Source: Anastrepha obliqua (Eukaryota > Arthropoda > Insecta > Diptera > Tephritidae). From it: a stretch of DNA of 64,000 nucleotides. Position 1 is the stretch's first letter; every line of letters starts with the position of its first letter. The stretch spans positions 128,269,601 to 128,333,600 of the forward strand of contig NC_072894.1 of assembly GCF_027943255.1 (NCBI RefSeq), read 5' to 3'. The notes beneath the pieces are model-generated. The model saw nothing but the letters and a program-made list of their open reading frames with translations, was not told the origin of the DNA and did not search any database. This document shows positions 22,767-34,660 of this stretch, one piece after another. The position numbers were made by a program, and so were the translations under genes.

Positions 22767-23257
22767 GCACTGTAATAAAGAAGGTGACAAATTTTCTGGA
22801 AAATCCACACAAAGTCGGTGCACCAATTTTTTTACAATATATGTATGTATGTCCATGTATATTTTTCCGAAGAGCAAATATACCGAAAGTTGTTAACAAA
22901 ATTCTTGAAGAAATCATTTGAAACACATCCGGAAGTCTGGCTCAGTCACTGATCTACAAAATTCTCACAGGATCTGATCTAGAAATAAATGCGAGCAGTT
23001 ATGTATGCAGTGTATGTATGTATGTATATGTATGCACTCATATAGTTCACATAGAGTTTTGTTACTTTTTTCTGAATGAAATTGGCACCTGTCATATAAT
23101 ATTTCGTGCGCTGGCCGCATCAAATTCAATTCAATTCCCTAGTTTTGTTTCTCCGTCACCTGTCCCTCCATGAAAATTATTTGACAATAGACGATCTTTA
23201 CAACGCCCATGAACGCAATTAATTTTCTCTTGGATCTGGATTGAAAGATTACACAGG
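22767..23257. other. Intergenic, nothing recognised
   Basis: Short TATG/GTAT microsatellite stretches near 23000-23030; otherwise nothing. Confidence 0.45.
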
Positions 23258-24174
23258 CCTGCGAAATTTAACTTTTTTCAGTTTCTAGAATGGCTGTACT
23301 TGTTTCTTGAAGTTTTTTATGCGCTGAAAACGAATCTGACCTTCAAAATGCTCCATCACGTCAGGATTTTTGGTAAATGAAGCCTAAAAGGTCAAAAAAT
23401 GGCCATTTTAGCCATTTTTGATAATTTTTTTTTGGGATAGAAAATTTTTTTTTCAATTTTCGACGAAAAGGTTGCATAGTACAACTCTTTAGCTTTAAAA
23501 CCCATTTTTTAAAATTATTGTACGATTTTTTAAAAAAAAGTTATGACATTTTGAAATTAACAGTTTCAGTTACGCCAATAGACGTTATACCCAACGATTC
23601 TTTAGACAGTTCTTGGGAAAAATATTTTCCAAAAAATCTTGTTTCTACCTTATTGGCTTGAAATTTTTTAATCGGGGGTTTTTGGGGTCGCTGATTACGA
23701 ATCTGAAGTCGGATTTTAAAAATTCAAAATGGCGAATCCAGTATGGCAGAAAAAAAATTAAAAACTCCTTGTATTCGCTTGAAATTTGTTACTCGGGGGT
23801 TTTAGAGGTCGCTGATTGCGAATCTAAACTCAAATTTTCAAAAATTAAAATGGCTAGAAAAAAGATTTAAAATTTAACTGATCTGGATGAAAATGTTTAC
23901 TGGGGCGGTTTTATTCGCTGAAGTCTGATTCAGGGACCACAAAACACCAGTGCGCACATTTTCAGACAGATTATTCGTCGAAAATTGAAAAAAAAAATTT
24001 TTCTATCCCAAAAAAAATTATCAAAAATGGCTAAAATGGCCATTTTTTGACCTTTTAGGCTTCATTTACCAAAAATCCTGACGTGATGGAGCATTTTGAA
24101 GGTCAGATTCGTTTTCAGCGTATAAAAAACTACAAGAAAAAAGTACAGCCATTCTAGAAACTTACCCTCGCAGG
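23258..24174. repeat. Foldback element with about 210-bp inverted arms
   Basis: The left arm (23258-23467) and right arm (23967-24174) are inverted copies of each other, both starting CCTGCGA and sharing TTTCTAGAATGGCTGTACTT and GACGTGATGGAGCATTTTGA blocks. The loop carries two to three direct repeats of about 125 bases marked by CGGGGGTTTT and GGTCGCTGATT. No coding frame was seen. Confidence 0.8.
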
Positions 24175-25294
24175 AGTGTGTTATTTGCTTATAATTCAAA
24201 TTTGTTAATAACTACAATATTTAGATTATCAGAAGGAAAGTTATTGAGGTTGAGCTCGAGGGGTTCTACTATGATACATTTTAATAAAGCAACAACGAAT
24301 CGATTGCATATTTTAATGGCATTCTTCTAAAAAAATTCCGCAAACTTAATTTAAAGTTTTTGTTCTTTGTGCTTTTCTCACACGAATTCTATGCAGCTCA
24401 GCAATTTCGTACTACATACATATATACAGGGTGAACGATATGAAGTGTTACCTATTCAAAACACCATAACTTTTTTGTGTGAAATTAGTTTTTATTGATT
24501 TCAAAGACAAAATTGTTCAAAAATGATTATAATTTTACCATATATTTAATTTAGCTCGATATAACGGCCAAAAAATGAGTTGCATGCTGCACGAATGTGA
24601 TCTTGAGGTATTTTGACCCATTCTCGTATAATCCCTTTTTTCACCGCATACTGACATATTTTATAGTCCTCACCTTGCTCTCCAAAATGGACCAGACGGA
24701 ATAGTCCATCGGATTTGCGTCCAACAAATTCGAAAGCCATTGTGCAGACGAAATGAAGTGTGGAACATGATTTTTTAACCATTCTTGGTTCACACGAGCT
24801 TTATGAGACGGTACCGAGTCTTGTTGGAACGTCCATGGTCTACGACCGAAATGTTTGCGTGTCCACGGCTCTAAAGCAGCTTCTAAAACATTTTCCGATA
24901 ATAAGTCGCATTCACTTTGACACCAGGCTCGATAAAAACGATTGGAGAGCGTCCATCAACAGTCACTGCGGCCCAAACCATTACTTGCGATGGGAAATTG
25001 CTTCGAGTGGCTATACGTAGGCTCAAATTCTCGTATGAGCGTTCGGTCAAGTAAGCACAATCGTTTTGAGTGTTTATGAATTGCTCAATTAAGAAATTTT
25101 TTTCATCAGAAAACACAATGTTAGGAAATTCGCCACGTTCGTTCACGTTTTGCACGTTTTGGTCCACCTCCACAGCGTTTTGCAATGCTACCAGTATCAT
25201 TGTAACGTTTTATAGTGCGATACACAAACATTTTATTCACTTTGAGCTGACTGATCTCACGAACAAATGCTGGTTGTGATTTTCCAGCCAAATA

Positions 25295-26604
25295 CAGGGT
25301 GGCTGATGAAAGCCGCTACCAAAAAAAAATTGAATAACTTTTTTTCTTTTTAAGTTATCTGTTCCATTTTTGTTTTAATTTGCAGATTGATCTTAAAAAT
25401 TTATTAAAATGGATAACTGGGACACGCAAACAAGAATTTGGATAGTCCGCCGCTATCACGCACTGGAGTCCGTAGTTTTGGTACAGAGGGAGTACAGGCG
25501 GATGTTTGGCGGCGATCCCCCGAGCAGATGGACCATAATGAGACTGGTGAATAATTTTGCTGAGCAAGGAACAGTCGCAAGAAGGCATTATCATCGAAAC
25601 CCACCAGTTCGGACGGAGGAAACGATCGCTGCTGTAGCTGCAGCTATACAAAGCAATCCAAGGGTTTCAACAAGAAGCTTATCTGCTCAACTTGGTGTCA
25701 GCCGACAGTCTTTGCAAACAATAATGCACAAAGATTTAGACTTATTTCACTACAAAATTCAAATGGTTAACAAACTGAATGCAGCAGACTTGCCGATTCG
25801 CTTGGAATTTTGCCAGAAGATCCTGCAAATGGTGGAAGAAGACCAAAACATGTTAAAATGCCTTTTCATGTCTGATGAGGCCCATTTCGATTTAAACGGC
25901 AATGTGAACAAACAAAATTGTCGAATATGGAGTACTTCTAACCCACAGATACTACACGAGACGGAATTGCATCCTCTTCGCGTGACAGTGTGGTGTGCGG
26001 TTTCTTCACGCTGTATTGTCGGGCCTTATTTTTTTGAAGAAAATGGTCACACCGTTACGGTTACTGGAGACCGTTATTTGAAAATGCTGAAAGAATTTTT
26101 CTATCCAGAACTACGCCGAAAGAGAATTCCTTTCAACTCTGTGTGGTTTCAACAAGATGGGGCAACGTCTCACATAGCCCAGACTGTTATAACAGAGTTG
26201 CGACGAAAATTTCCCAATAAACTGATTTCAAGAAACTCCGAATTTCGTTGGCCCCCCAGGTCGCCTGACCTTACTGCACCTGACTTTTTCTTGTGGGGTT
26301 TATGTAAACAAGAAGTTTATAAAACAAAGCCAACAAATTTGGATGAACTAAAACAATCCATTCGGGCAACAATTGCGGCTATTCCTGTCGCAACTCTCAA
26401 AGCAGCAATGAACAACTTTTTACTAAGATGCCGCACTTGTGTCAACGAGCATGGGGGGCATTTAAATTCAATTATTTTTAAAACTAGTTAAGCTACATTT
26501 AATAAAATTTAATGACCTTCAACTTGAAAAAAAAAATGAATTCCATACACTAAAAAAAAAGTTATTTGAGTTTCTTAGTGTAGCAAAATTCATCAGCCAC
26601 CCTG
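25295..26604 (+). mobile_element. Complete DD41D (rosa-like) Tc1/mariner element
   Basis: Inverted repeats CAGGGTGGCTGATGAA lie at 25295 (plus) and 26604 (minus), with TA at 25293-25294 and 26605-26606. The 1310-bp element is inserted in the coding region of the maT element, and its transposase frame is open. Confidence 0.9.
25409..26491 (+). CDS. DD41D Tc1/mariner-superfamily transposase, intact (360 aa)
   Basis: ATG at 25409 follows the left terminal region directly. The N-terminal helix-turn-helix part (RRYHALESVVLVQREYRR, then LSAQLGVSRQSLQ) precedes a DDE/D core: Asp in FMSDEAHFDLNGNVNKQN, Asp in WFQQDGATSHIAQ, and Asp in PRSPDLTAPDFFLWG. I count 41 residues between the last two, the DD41D class known as rosa from Ceratitis. 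No stop or frameshift is present. Length is usual for the group. With 16-base terminal repeats intact and its host element far more decayed, it is a young insertion that may be active. Confidence 0.9.
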   Translation: MDNWDTQTRIWIVRRYHALESVVLVQREYRRMFGGDPPSRWTIMRLVNNFAEQGTVARRHYHRNPPVRTEETIAAVAAAIQSNPRVSTRSLSAQLGVSRQSLQTIMHKDLDLFHYKIQMVNKLNAADLPIRLEFCQKILQMVEEDQNMLKCLFMSDEAHFDLNGNVNKQNCRIWSTSNPQILHETELHPLRVTVWCAVSSRCIVGPYFFEENGHTVTVTGDRYLKMLKEFFYPELRRKRIPFNSVWFQQDGATSHIAQTVITELRRKFPNKLISRNSEFRWPPRSPDLTAPDFFLWGLCKQEVYKTKPTNLDELKQSIRATIAAIPVATLKAAMNNFLLRCRTCVNEHGGHLNSIIFKTS

Positions 26605-26797
26605 TATAACGCAATCACACTATTACGTTTGAATTCCATCACAGAAAAAAAATCAACAAAACTGAGACGCAAATGCTTTTGATGGCATATAAACAATATA
26701 TTGAACTGCCATTAGAACAATTTTGGCGTTGATGTCATGAGCTGTTTTACAGATACAAGCAGTGTGAAGTTGGTAACACTTCATATCGTTCACCCTG

Positions 26798-27700
26798 TAT
26801 GTACTTATACAACACCTGTAGACTACATACGAGTACCCAAATTTTATCAATTTGATAATGAAAATGATGTTATGAGTAATGATTGGAGGTGAATATCACG
26901 CTTTCTGCAAGCACGTTTATTCTCGAAAAAAGGTGACACTTTAGAATTTGCCTTGGCCACCTAGGCCAACGATTTTTTAGTGTTACTTTATAACTAATCA
27001 TGCAGTGATTCACTAGATTTATCAGCCAAAGCTTCGACTGCCGGAAAAAGTGTACATACATATCTACACCTTGCGTTATTTCTAATCGATGAGCTAATAT
27101 ATGTATGTGCATACATTTGTACAAAGGATAGTTTCGGGCAATTGGAATAAAAAAATTGTTTCATTATTGATATATTTGGCTTTGCTACAATTATTTTCAA
27201 TTTTGCAGAGTTGTGCTCTATTAAATGAGCTGACTAAATTAACCACTTTATAGAAAGCATTTTATGAAGGTGCGAGTATTTTCCGACAACAATTTTGCGA
27301 CAACTGACTAAATTCGATATAGCGATTTCTACGAATAAATCATAGGCAACTAAAACTTTAATAAATGAATGATTTTATTTATTCGGATTAGCTAAAGAAC
27401 TTATTCTGAAAAGTGGTTTCTGGACAAAACATTTTATTGCCGAACATATGGAAACAAAACATGAAACCTAGCAAGGGAGAAAAACTACTTAGGTTTCAAG
27501 AAAAATTGCTGCAAAGAATATATCAAAAAGTCCGGAACAACCGCCAAGTGACGCCTCAGTCAACCGTTTTTTGTTCTGTTGTTTTATAATTTTTTGCTTA
27601 GGTTGCCATATCTGTGACTAGTATTCCTACCAAAAATGTATCGCCATTGCTTGACATTTATAAAAGTGACGCAGTCTTAAGGAAATCTCCACACGTGTTT
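26798..27700. other. Intergenic, nothing recognised
   Basis: AT-rich; no gene or repeat identified. Confidence 0.45.
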
Positions 27701-27769
27701 TCGATTTTTTACAGTGTTTTAAAAATAGATTTGAATTTACAGCAATGAGTTTGTATTAAATTTTGCGTT

Positions 27770-28530
27770 AAAAATGGATAGAATGCTGTGAAAACCGTTT
27801 GCGTAATGGTGGGAAACTGTTTCAGTAATGATACTCTAAAGAAAGCAGCCGTTAACGAGCCGCATGGGGGTCCATCGAGGATGACAAACGTAGTGGCAGG
27901 CTGTCGAAAAATGATAAAAACATCAATAATGTGAAAGAAAAGTTGATCAATAACCGAGAGAGAGCCGGCAGAGGACTTGAGCATTGCTCATGGGTTTGCC
28001 CGCATGGCTGCAAAGGATCTGAATTGCATACAAATAAGATAGCGCCTAATACATGATTTTTAAGGCTGATTCCGACATAACATTCACCAAACGCACCATT
28101 ACTAGAGACGAGCCGTAGTTTTCATAAAAAAAAGAGGTACTCATATAAGAACTGTTATTTGGGCGTTATGAGACGTTCTCGTTCTCCAAAAAAGAAAAAA
28201 ATTATGGGAAACATCTGGTTGATTTTGCACTATGCTAACGCACTGTCCACAGTGCCAATATTATCCGTGAATTTTTCACGAAGAACGAAACGAATACCAT
28301 CCAACGGTCGTCGAATTTGCCTATTACGCCTCCCTGCGAATTTTTTCTGCTCCACTAAGAGGAACGCATTTTAACAGCCAAAAGGAATTAATGGAAAAAT
28401 CGAAGACGGCTCTGAGGGTAGTACCGAAAATAGAGTTCCAGAAATCTTTCGAGTGCTGGATTAGACGCTGCCATAAGTGCATTGCAGTCGATGCGAAGTA
28501 CTTTGAAGGCGATAATATCACTTTTTAGGA
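27770..28530 (+). pseudogene. Degenerate mariner-type transposase
   Basis: Recognisable blocks in order across different frames: EDDKRSGRLSK-NDKNINNVKEK near 27875-27950, NALSTVPILSVNFSRR near 28236, and a C-terminal block near 28385-28525 reading KSKTALRAVPKIEFQK, WIRR and HKCIAVDAKYFEGDNI in shifted frames. That ending is typical of one mariner lineage. Many stops and frameshifts; terminal repeats not found. Confidence 0.65.
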
Positions 28531-28849
28531 ATATATTTCTATTTTGAACTTATATATATATTCCGGAATCTCGTTGATCAATACCACCTTTTGTTGTGAT
28601 AGATTGTCATTCATGGACACAACAATAAAAGTTAATACATTGGGATGATTCGACCATATTTTAAGTGTAAAGGGTGGATATCAGAAAACAAGAATGCAAT
28701 CCTCTAATATTTTCCGCAGTTTTGTGACTTATCTAGAACGTAATACAGATATAACCAGCCACATTATTTGGAAATTCTTATACGAGTATATACAGTAATT
28801 CTTTCAAGTCGGTCATAGTATGCTAACAAATCAAGAGATTCTATCGCTG

Positions 28850-30660
28850 CCTTGGGATAGGGCACACACAAGCAAACTGCAGTGGCCCTGATAAAAGTGA
28901 TACGTGCATCAGATCCGGGAAAACAGGGCACAAAATAAAAGTCTGCAAAGCAGCCCCCAATTGCATTCACTGCGTAGACGCGAAGCGCGACCGCACTGAC
29001 CACCTGCCAGGTCATGGAGATGCCCTCTAACTAAGAAGTGATGAGAGTACTCCAGGCAAATATGAATAGAAGTCGTACAACAGGCGCTCTGCTCGAACCA
29101 ATAGCTATCGAGAGCGAGCTAGATGCGATCATCATCAGCGAGCAGTACGCACGGATTGCGAAGTGAACCTGGTTCGACGACGAAACAGGAACGGCCGTAC
29201 TCTGGCTACCAAAGCAGTAGCGCAGTCGCCGTCACACAACACAAAGTCAGTCGTTGCTACACATATGTTCAAAATAAACGCTGCACAATGCTAAGCTGCT
29301 ATATAACCCCCAGCGAGAGTATTGAATAGTTTAGAACGAAACTGGACCTTATTGAAAATAAGGTGCGCGATATAGGTGGCCCCTTCATTGTAGCCGGAGA
29401 CTTCAACGCCAAGGCTGTCGAGGGGAAGACATGTACTCGACATGGCTGCCACACTGGGGCTTGTAGTGTCAAGCACGGGAAACGCCACTAGTTCAGAAAT
29501 CGTAGAACTCAGAAGAACCTGTTCCGTAATAGAAGAAGGTACATCAGAGCCAGACAAAACAGAGAAGCAGAGGCGGAAGCTGCTGATTTCAGACAATCGC
29601 GAAAAGCGCTGAAGCAAGCAATCATCGCCAGTAAGAAGGCAAAATGGGAGGAACTTCAAAGGGATCTAAATTGCAACCCTTGAGATCTGGGCTATGAAAT
29701 TGTAACGGGGAAGCTAAACGCCAACTTCACAGCCGTACATTTAGACAGTGATGCTGGATAGACATTATAAAGGCACTACGAGAAAGGTTTCGAATACCTG
29801 CATACCTACTAAGGATTCTCCAGAGCTACCTGAGTGAGCGTAAACTGCTGTACGATACACCAGATGGTCGGAAAACAAAAACGATAACGTCTGGCGCAGC
29901 TCAAAAATCTTTTCTCGGCCCAGATCTCTGGAATCTGAGCTACGATAAGATATTGAGTATAGAAATGCCAGAAAATACATATCTAGTGGGATACCCGGAC
30001 GATATAGTGGCGGTCATACCAGCTCGGGACACTGAGGACGCTACAAGGAAGCTGAACCAAGTCATGATAAGGGCGCAAATATGGCTTGAGGACCACAGCC
30101 TGGAACTCGCCAAACATAAAACCGAAGTCATCCTTATGACACGAGGTCACATGCCACTCGATGTCACCATGCAAATAGGCGACACATCCTTTGTGGCCCA
30201 AAAAGTAATAAAATACTTAGGTATTCAACTTGACTGCAGGCTTACTTTCTGGGCCCATATACGGAATGCAGCTACCAGAGCAGCAAAGGTCACGGGTATG
30301 CTAAGTAGATCGGTGGGGCAACGGTGGGGCAACACAGAGCAAAATAAAGCTAATTATGGCGGCCACAAGCTCAATTCTCCTGTAAGGCAGCGAAATATGG
30401 GGAATTGTGCTAAACCGCAAAGTCAAGCGCAAAACACTGGAGGCTGTGCAACGAACAGCGGCACTCAGAGTTGCCTCAGCCTACTGCACGGTTTCAGGTG
30501 CAGCAATTTTCGTGATCAGCGGGCAGATACCCATCACATTTGCAGATTATTTTTGAGGGGATCCCGAGCCCAACAGACTACGTCAAACATGGGCGGTTTG
30601 TTTTTAGGTAAGCAGAAGATATTTGAAAGAAGAGATAGCATTCTTATCCTGCTAAGTGCG
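28850..30660 (+). pseudogene. R1-clade-like non-LTR retrotransposon wreck
   Basis: Ordered remnants: gag-type zinc knuckles near 28890-28980 (CIRSGKTGHKIKVC), the start of an AP-like endonuclease near 29041 (RVLQANMNRSRTTGALLEPI, then DAIIISEQYA) and AGDFNAKA near 29395. RT motifs are seen near 29900-30260: SFLGPDLWNLSYDKIL, GYPDDIVAVIPARD (normally ADD) and KYLGIQLDCRLTF. The order gag, endonuclease, RT and the RT sequence fit R1/Waldo-type elements. There are many stops and a changed catalytic motif. Confidence 0.7.
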
Positions 30661-31459
30661 TGAACAGATAAGATAAAGTCAACGTGTGAATTCATGGGTG
30701 TAGTTAATTGCAATTGATTTGGAAATTATCTTATTCCGTTTAATCATGAATTAATGAAATCTAGGCGTCTTACATGCTTTCGGTAGCTAGAAAGAAGCTC
30801 GTCCTCCGCGAATTCTTGGAATTAGAAATTGTAGCAACAGTTGTTGACCGTTGCAAATCGAGATAATTAGAAGATAATGCACGTTCTAGCAAAAATTCAA
30901 ATATTAAATTCCTATTTTTACTCTCATACATTTTTATTAGTTTCAAGTTTATTTGCTTATCAGATCGCTGCCTTCAATCTCTTTGGAACTTAATGGAAAA
31001 ACCAAAATTCGTATAAGCAAATAAAAATCGCATGAGTTGATTTCTTATTTTAAAGTTTTTATTGCCACTTATCAGCTTGGTATTTTTAATAAAAAGCTCA
31101 TGCCTAAAAAATTCCATTAATCATTTCTTAATGGGTAGAAATACCCGTACATGTGAGAGCTCGATAGCAAGAGGCAATAGCCCAATATTTGCCAATCAAA
31201 GATTTGCTATGGCACATGCAATTTGAGCAGTTTTAGACCGGCCTTCTTCATTAATCAATCCCATAAATATAATATGAATGAATACGAGACGGGCCGCCAG
31301 CGTCCACGTATTTGTGCATGGCATGACTTCAGAGCGCATGAACAGCCTCCATTCCTCAGCTGTAAAACGTTGGAATTTAAGTGAAATGAAGAAGTAAAAT
31401 GTAGACAACGAATCAAAGGAGAACTCCGATCCTGTTCGTAGTAGAAGAGGAAACAATTC
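30661..31459. other. Intergenic, nothing recognised
   Basis: No features could be supported here. Confidence 0.45.
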
Positions 31460-31735
31460 ACTTTCCATTGGAACCATTGAGGAATCGATTTGCTTAGAGG
31501 AAGCGAATAGCACTAGGCATTTTCTCTGTGAGTGTCCTGCATTTGCTAAAGCAAGGCTGCAAATTTTGGATTCCGATGTCATGAGAACGGGTAAAATTCG
31601 TTCTCTCAAACGGGAGCATATTTTCAGATGTACCAAAGAATCCCGAAAATTCTCACAGGTCTAACTAACTCTATTTCTCTACTCTATCCTAGAGCTTTAA
31701 ATACAATGGGCTTTTGAGCCTGAGTTTTACCACAT
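31460..31735 (+). mobile_element. Non-LTR C-terminal zinc-motif fragment
   Basis: The plus strand encodes CLEEANSTRHFLCECPAFAK and, further on, GKIRSLKREHIF, matching the end of the RNase H-bearing polyproteins elsewhere in the window. The following AATGGGCTTTTGAGCCTGAG resembles the 3' region at 8082-8105. It is a short remnant; the open frame on the opposite strand is a shadow. Confidence 0.6.
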
Positions 31736-31773
31736 GCGCTCGTGCTTCTTGGCTCGACTTTTCAAATTACATT

Positions 31774-32982
31774 TTCATTTCACTATACCTGCCCTAAATC
31801 TGGTAGGAAAACACGTGGCCGCCGCCTCGGCGCTCAGACTAAAAAGTATGGCGCTATGGAAAGACCGGTGCTTTGGCCACGCTTCCATTTTGCACTCTCT
31901 GAATAGTCATAAACAAGAAATAGACTACTCTATCCCTAGACTCACCTTCGAAAGGTTCTTCAAGACGAGTATACCGTCAAGAAGGGAGTGGCATACAACA
32001 AGGCCATGGAGAAGGGGAGAATTAAACTTTTATACAGATGGCTCCAAGCTAGACGATAAGGTTGGCTACGGAGTTTTCTCGAAGGAATTAGGACTGGAAC
32101 TATCCGTTCGACTACCAGACTACTGCAGCGTCTATCAGGCAGAGGTACTAGCTATAAAAGAAGTGGCTACATACCTAAATACGCACGCCGTAACAAAAAC
32201 GACTATAAATATATTCTCGGATAGCCAGGCGGCCATCAAATCAATGAATGCGGCTTTACTAAGATCGAAGGTTGCACAGGAATGCCGGGCAGCTCTAAAT
32301 GATATTAGTGACGTATTCAAGGTCAGCCTTATTTGGGTTCCGGGACATAGAGATATTGAGGGAAACTGTAAAGCAGATGAGCTAGCCAGAAAGGGTACCG
32401 CTCTCCAACTGCTGAGTGAAAAAGGTGCCATTGGAATACCCATGGCCACGAGTAAACTAATAATAAAAAACCACTTTATCCAAGAGGCCAATAGGTCATG
32501 GAGAAATGAAGATACGTGTCTAACAGCTAGGCTACTATGGCCGCAAATAAACAAGAAAAGAACAAAGGAACTGCTTAGTCTCTCAAGAGACAATATCTCG
32601 AAGGTCGTGGCTTGTTTAACCGGTCATTGGCTATTTGGCAGGCATTCCTCGAGACTAGGAGTTTTCTTCCATGAATATTGCAGAAGCTGCAGAGATGAGG
32701 AAGAGGAAGAAACAGTTGAGCACTTCCTTTGCAATTGTCCAGCCCAAGCTAAAATCAGAGCAGGTTGTCTAGATAAATACTTTTTTAATTCTCTTACAGA
32801 ACTGTCTGGCGTGGGGTTGGCATCAATACTACGCTTCATAAGAGCCACGAAATGGTTCCACGAAGGAAGATAAATGAGGTTCCCGTGTAGCACAGTGTAT
32901 CACAACGGACCTGTAAGGTCTAAGTGAGTTGGTCGTGCAGACCGACTACCACCATAACCTAACCTAACCTTCATTTCACTAT
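31774..32982 (+). mobile_element. 5'-truncated non-LTR copy with 13-bp target duplication
   Basis: TTCATTTCACTAT flanks the insert at 31774-31786 and 32970-32982. The 1183-bp body covers the end of RT, RNase H and the zinc motif, and ends in ACCTAACCTAACC, as does the 5811 element. Confidence 0.9.
31787..32873 (+). pseudogene. RNase H and zinc-motif fragment, open frame
   Basis: The frame is open from the truncation point to 32873; about 18 codons upstream of 31787 are host DNA, so the ATG of the longer open frame is not a real start. RNase H residues are complete: FYTDGSK, VYQAEVLAIKE, FSDSQAAIKS and KADELARKG, with WVPGHRDIEGN. It ends with CRSCRDEEEEE and HFLCNCPAQ. Without RT or endonuclease it is dead on arrival, though the lack of decay suggests a recent insertion. 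Confidence 0.85.
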
Positions 32983-33690
32983 CCACTGGAGTAACATTTC
33001 TATAATTCAGGCACACAAAAAGTCGTGATACAAGGCCCAAGATCTCCAGACTGATCTTAGTTTTCTTTCTTTGGAGCAGGAAATGAAGCAGAAAAATTCA
33101 TCCACTAAAATAGCTTTATTTTAGACGCGAACGCACAGAAATTACTACCACTAAGGTTGCGTGCAGAGTGCAAGTGAAGACGAAGATGAAGACGTTACGC
33201 AAGCGGTCAGCTTAACACTGTACGGTGCTGTTTTCAAAGACGAACTGTTTGCTGTATTGAATTTTTTACATTTCATTTAATTGTTTGCAACTGTGAAACA
33301 AACACGAGTTACTTTTGTGCTAATGACAATATAATTAATAAAAATAATGTCTCATTCTCAAATGGGACCGCAGGAATCGCATAGGGGAAGATTTACTTTT
33401 CTTAAAGTTTGGATTTAAAGAGTTACACCTCATCCTCCTTCGCCAGCTACCCCAAAACCATTGGGCAAATAAGTAAACATTTCCCATTTAAATATCTTCT
33501 TCTATGAACACTCGCAGCTTGCCCGCAATGCAAGCAAATCAGCTTCGCTTCCACTCTGTCTGCAACCCTGAATCACATTCTTCTTGTTCTCAAACAAATT
33601 TTAAGTGCACCTAGCAAAGGTTTTCCACACGGGCATCAGCTGTCTGTTAGTTGGCTAAATGACAGTCCAGAGTATTGCTTACAGGCGCGC
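32983..33690. other. Intergenic, nothing recognised
   Basis: No gene or repeat identified. Confidence 0.45.
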
Positions 33691-33694
33691 GGAA

Positions 33695-34660
33695 GCATTT
33701 TGCCGAGTGTATACGCGAAAAGGAACGTAATAGTGTGATTTCATTACATAATATTTGGCTGGGGAATAACAACCAGCGATTCTTTGTGAGCTCAAGCACC
33801 TTAAAGTAAATAAGGTTTTTGTTTATTGCACCATTACTCGTTACAATGATCCTGGTAGCATCGCGAAACGTCGTGGAGGTGGCCATCAAAAGACTGCAAC
33901 GTCACGTGAATTGGTTCAGAAAGAAATGCCCGACGAAGTGCCAATCAAATAGCGAAAGAACTAAAAATACCTGACCGTTGCATCCACGGCATACTGAAAA
34001 ATGATCTCAAAGTCAAGGCTTACAAGATCCAAAAGGTGCATGATCAAAGCAGCAACAAGTCAGACTTGAGAGAGCGAAGGAGTTGCTTCGCTTGACCGGA
34101 AGCGGTCAATTTCCGAACATTGTGTTTTCTGTCGAGAAATTTTTAAAATTGAGCAATTCGTAAACTCCCAAAACGGTAGGGTTTATTTGACCGACCGTTC
34201 ATACGAGAATTTGAGTCATCGATTGCCCACCAGGAGGCAGCACCGCAGTAACCGCAGATGCGCTCTCTACAGTCGTTTACATCGAGCCTGGCGTGAAAGT
34301 AAATGCGAGACATTATCGGGAAAGTAATGTGGAAGTAGCTTTGGAGCCGTGAGCAGACAAACATTTCGGTGGCAGACCCTGGACGTTTCAAGAGGACTCG
34401 GCACCGAGTGAATAACGTCCACACAATGGCTCTCAAATTCACAAGACGCGAATCCGATGGATTATTCTCTTTGGGCCATTTTGGAGAGCAAGTTTCGAAC
34501 TAAAAGATTCACCAGTCTCGAGGCGCTGAAAAAAGCCATTGTCCGCGAGTGAGCCAAAATACCTGCAAGTCACATTCGGGTAGCTTTCGATTCGTTTCTG
34601 GACCGTCTCAAGGCCATAGTTAAGGCAGAAGGTGATCAAATCGAGCAGAAGTAAATTGAT
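33695..34660 (+). pseudogene. Degenerate maT-type transposase
   Basis: Colinear with the maT element at 24427-26797 but on the plus strand: TRYNDPGSIAKRRGGGHQKT near 33835, LTDRSYENLSHRLPT near 34180, NPMDYSLWAILESKF near 34452 and a C-terminal SLEALKKAIVRE near 34520. It has several frameshifts and in-frame stops. Confidence 0.75.

Larger units (their letters stand above)
24546..26637 (-). pseudogene. maT (DD37D-like) transposase, interrupted and frameshifted
   Basis: Reading minus from 26637, skipping the insertion 25295-26604, one finds an N-terminal helix-turn-helix region (INKMF-like VYRTIKRYNDTGSIAKR), then FSDEKNF, VMVWAAVTVDGRSP, FQQDSVPSHKAR and NPMDYSVWSILESKV. By my count 37 residues separate the second and third catalytic Asp, the maT pattern. 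Frameshifts occur near 25150 and 24660 and a TGA near 24655. It is non-functional. Confidence 0.75.
24427..26797 (-). mobile_element. Degenerate maT-type element, split by an inserted DD41D element
   Basis: Inverted repeats CAGGGTGAACGATATGAAGT lie at 24427 (plus) and 26797 (minus), with TA on both outer sides. The minus strand encodes a Tc1/mariner-type transposase whose N-terminal codons (MEFKRNSVIAL) lie at about 26637-26605. The rest resumes at 25294 (YLAGKSQPAF), the gap being exactly the inserted element. Confidence 0.85.

Noticed and set aside
31196..31636. 146-codon minus-strand ORF
   Set aside because: It is mostly a shadow of the plus-strand retrotransposon zinc-motif remnant (31460-31665).
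31734..31786. ATG start of the open frame at 31734
   Set aside because: These codons lie left of the target duplication and are host DNA fused by chance to the retrotransposon frame.
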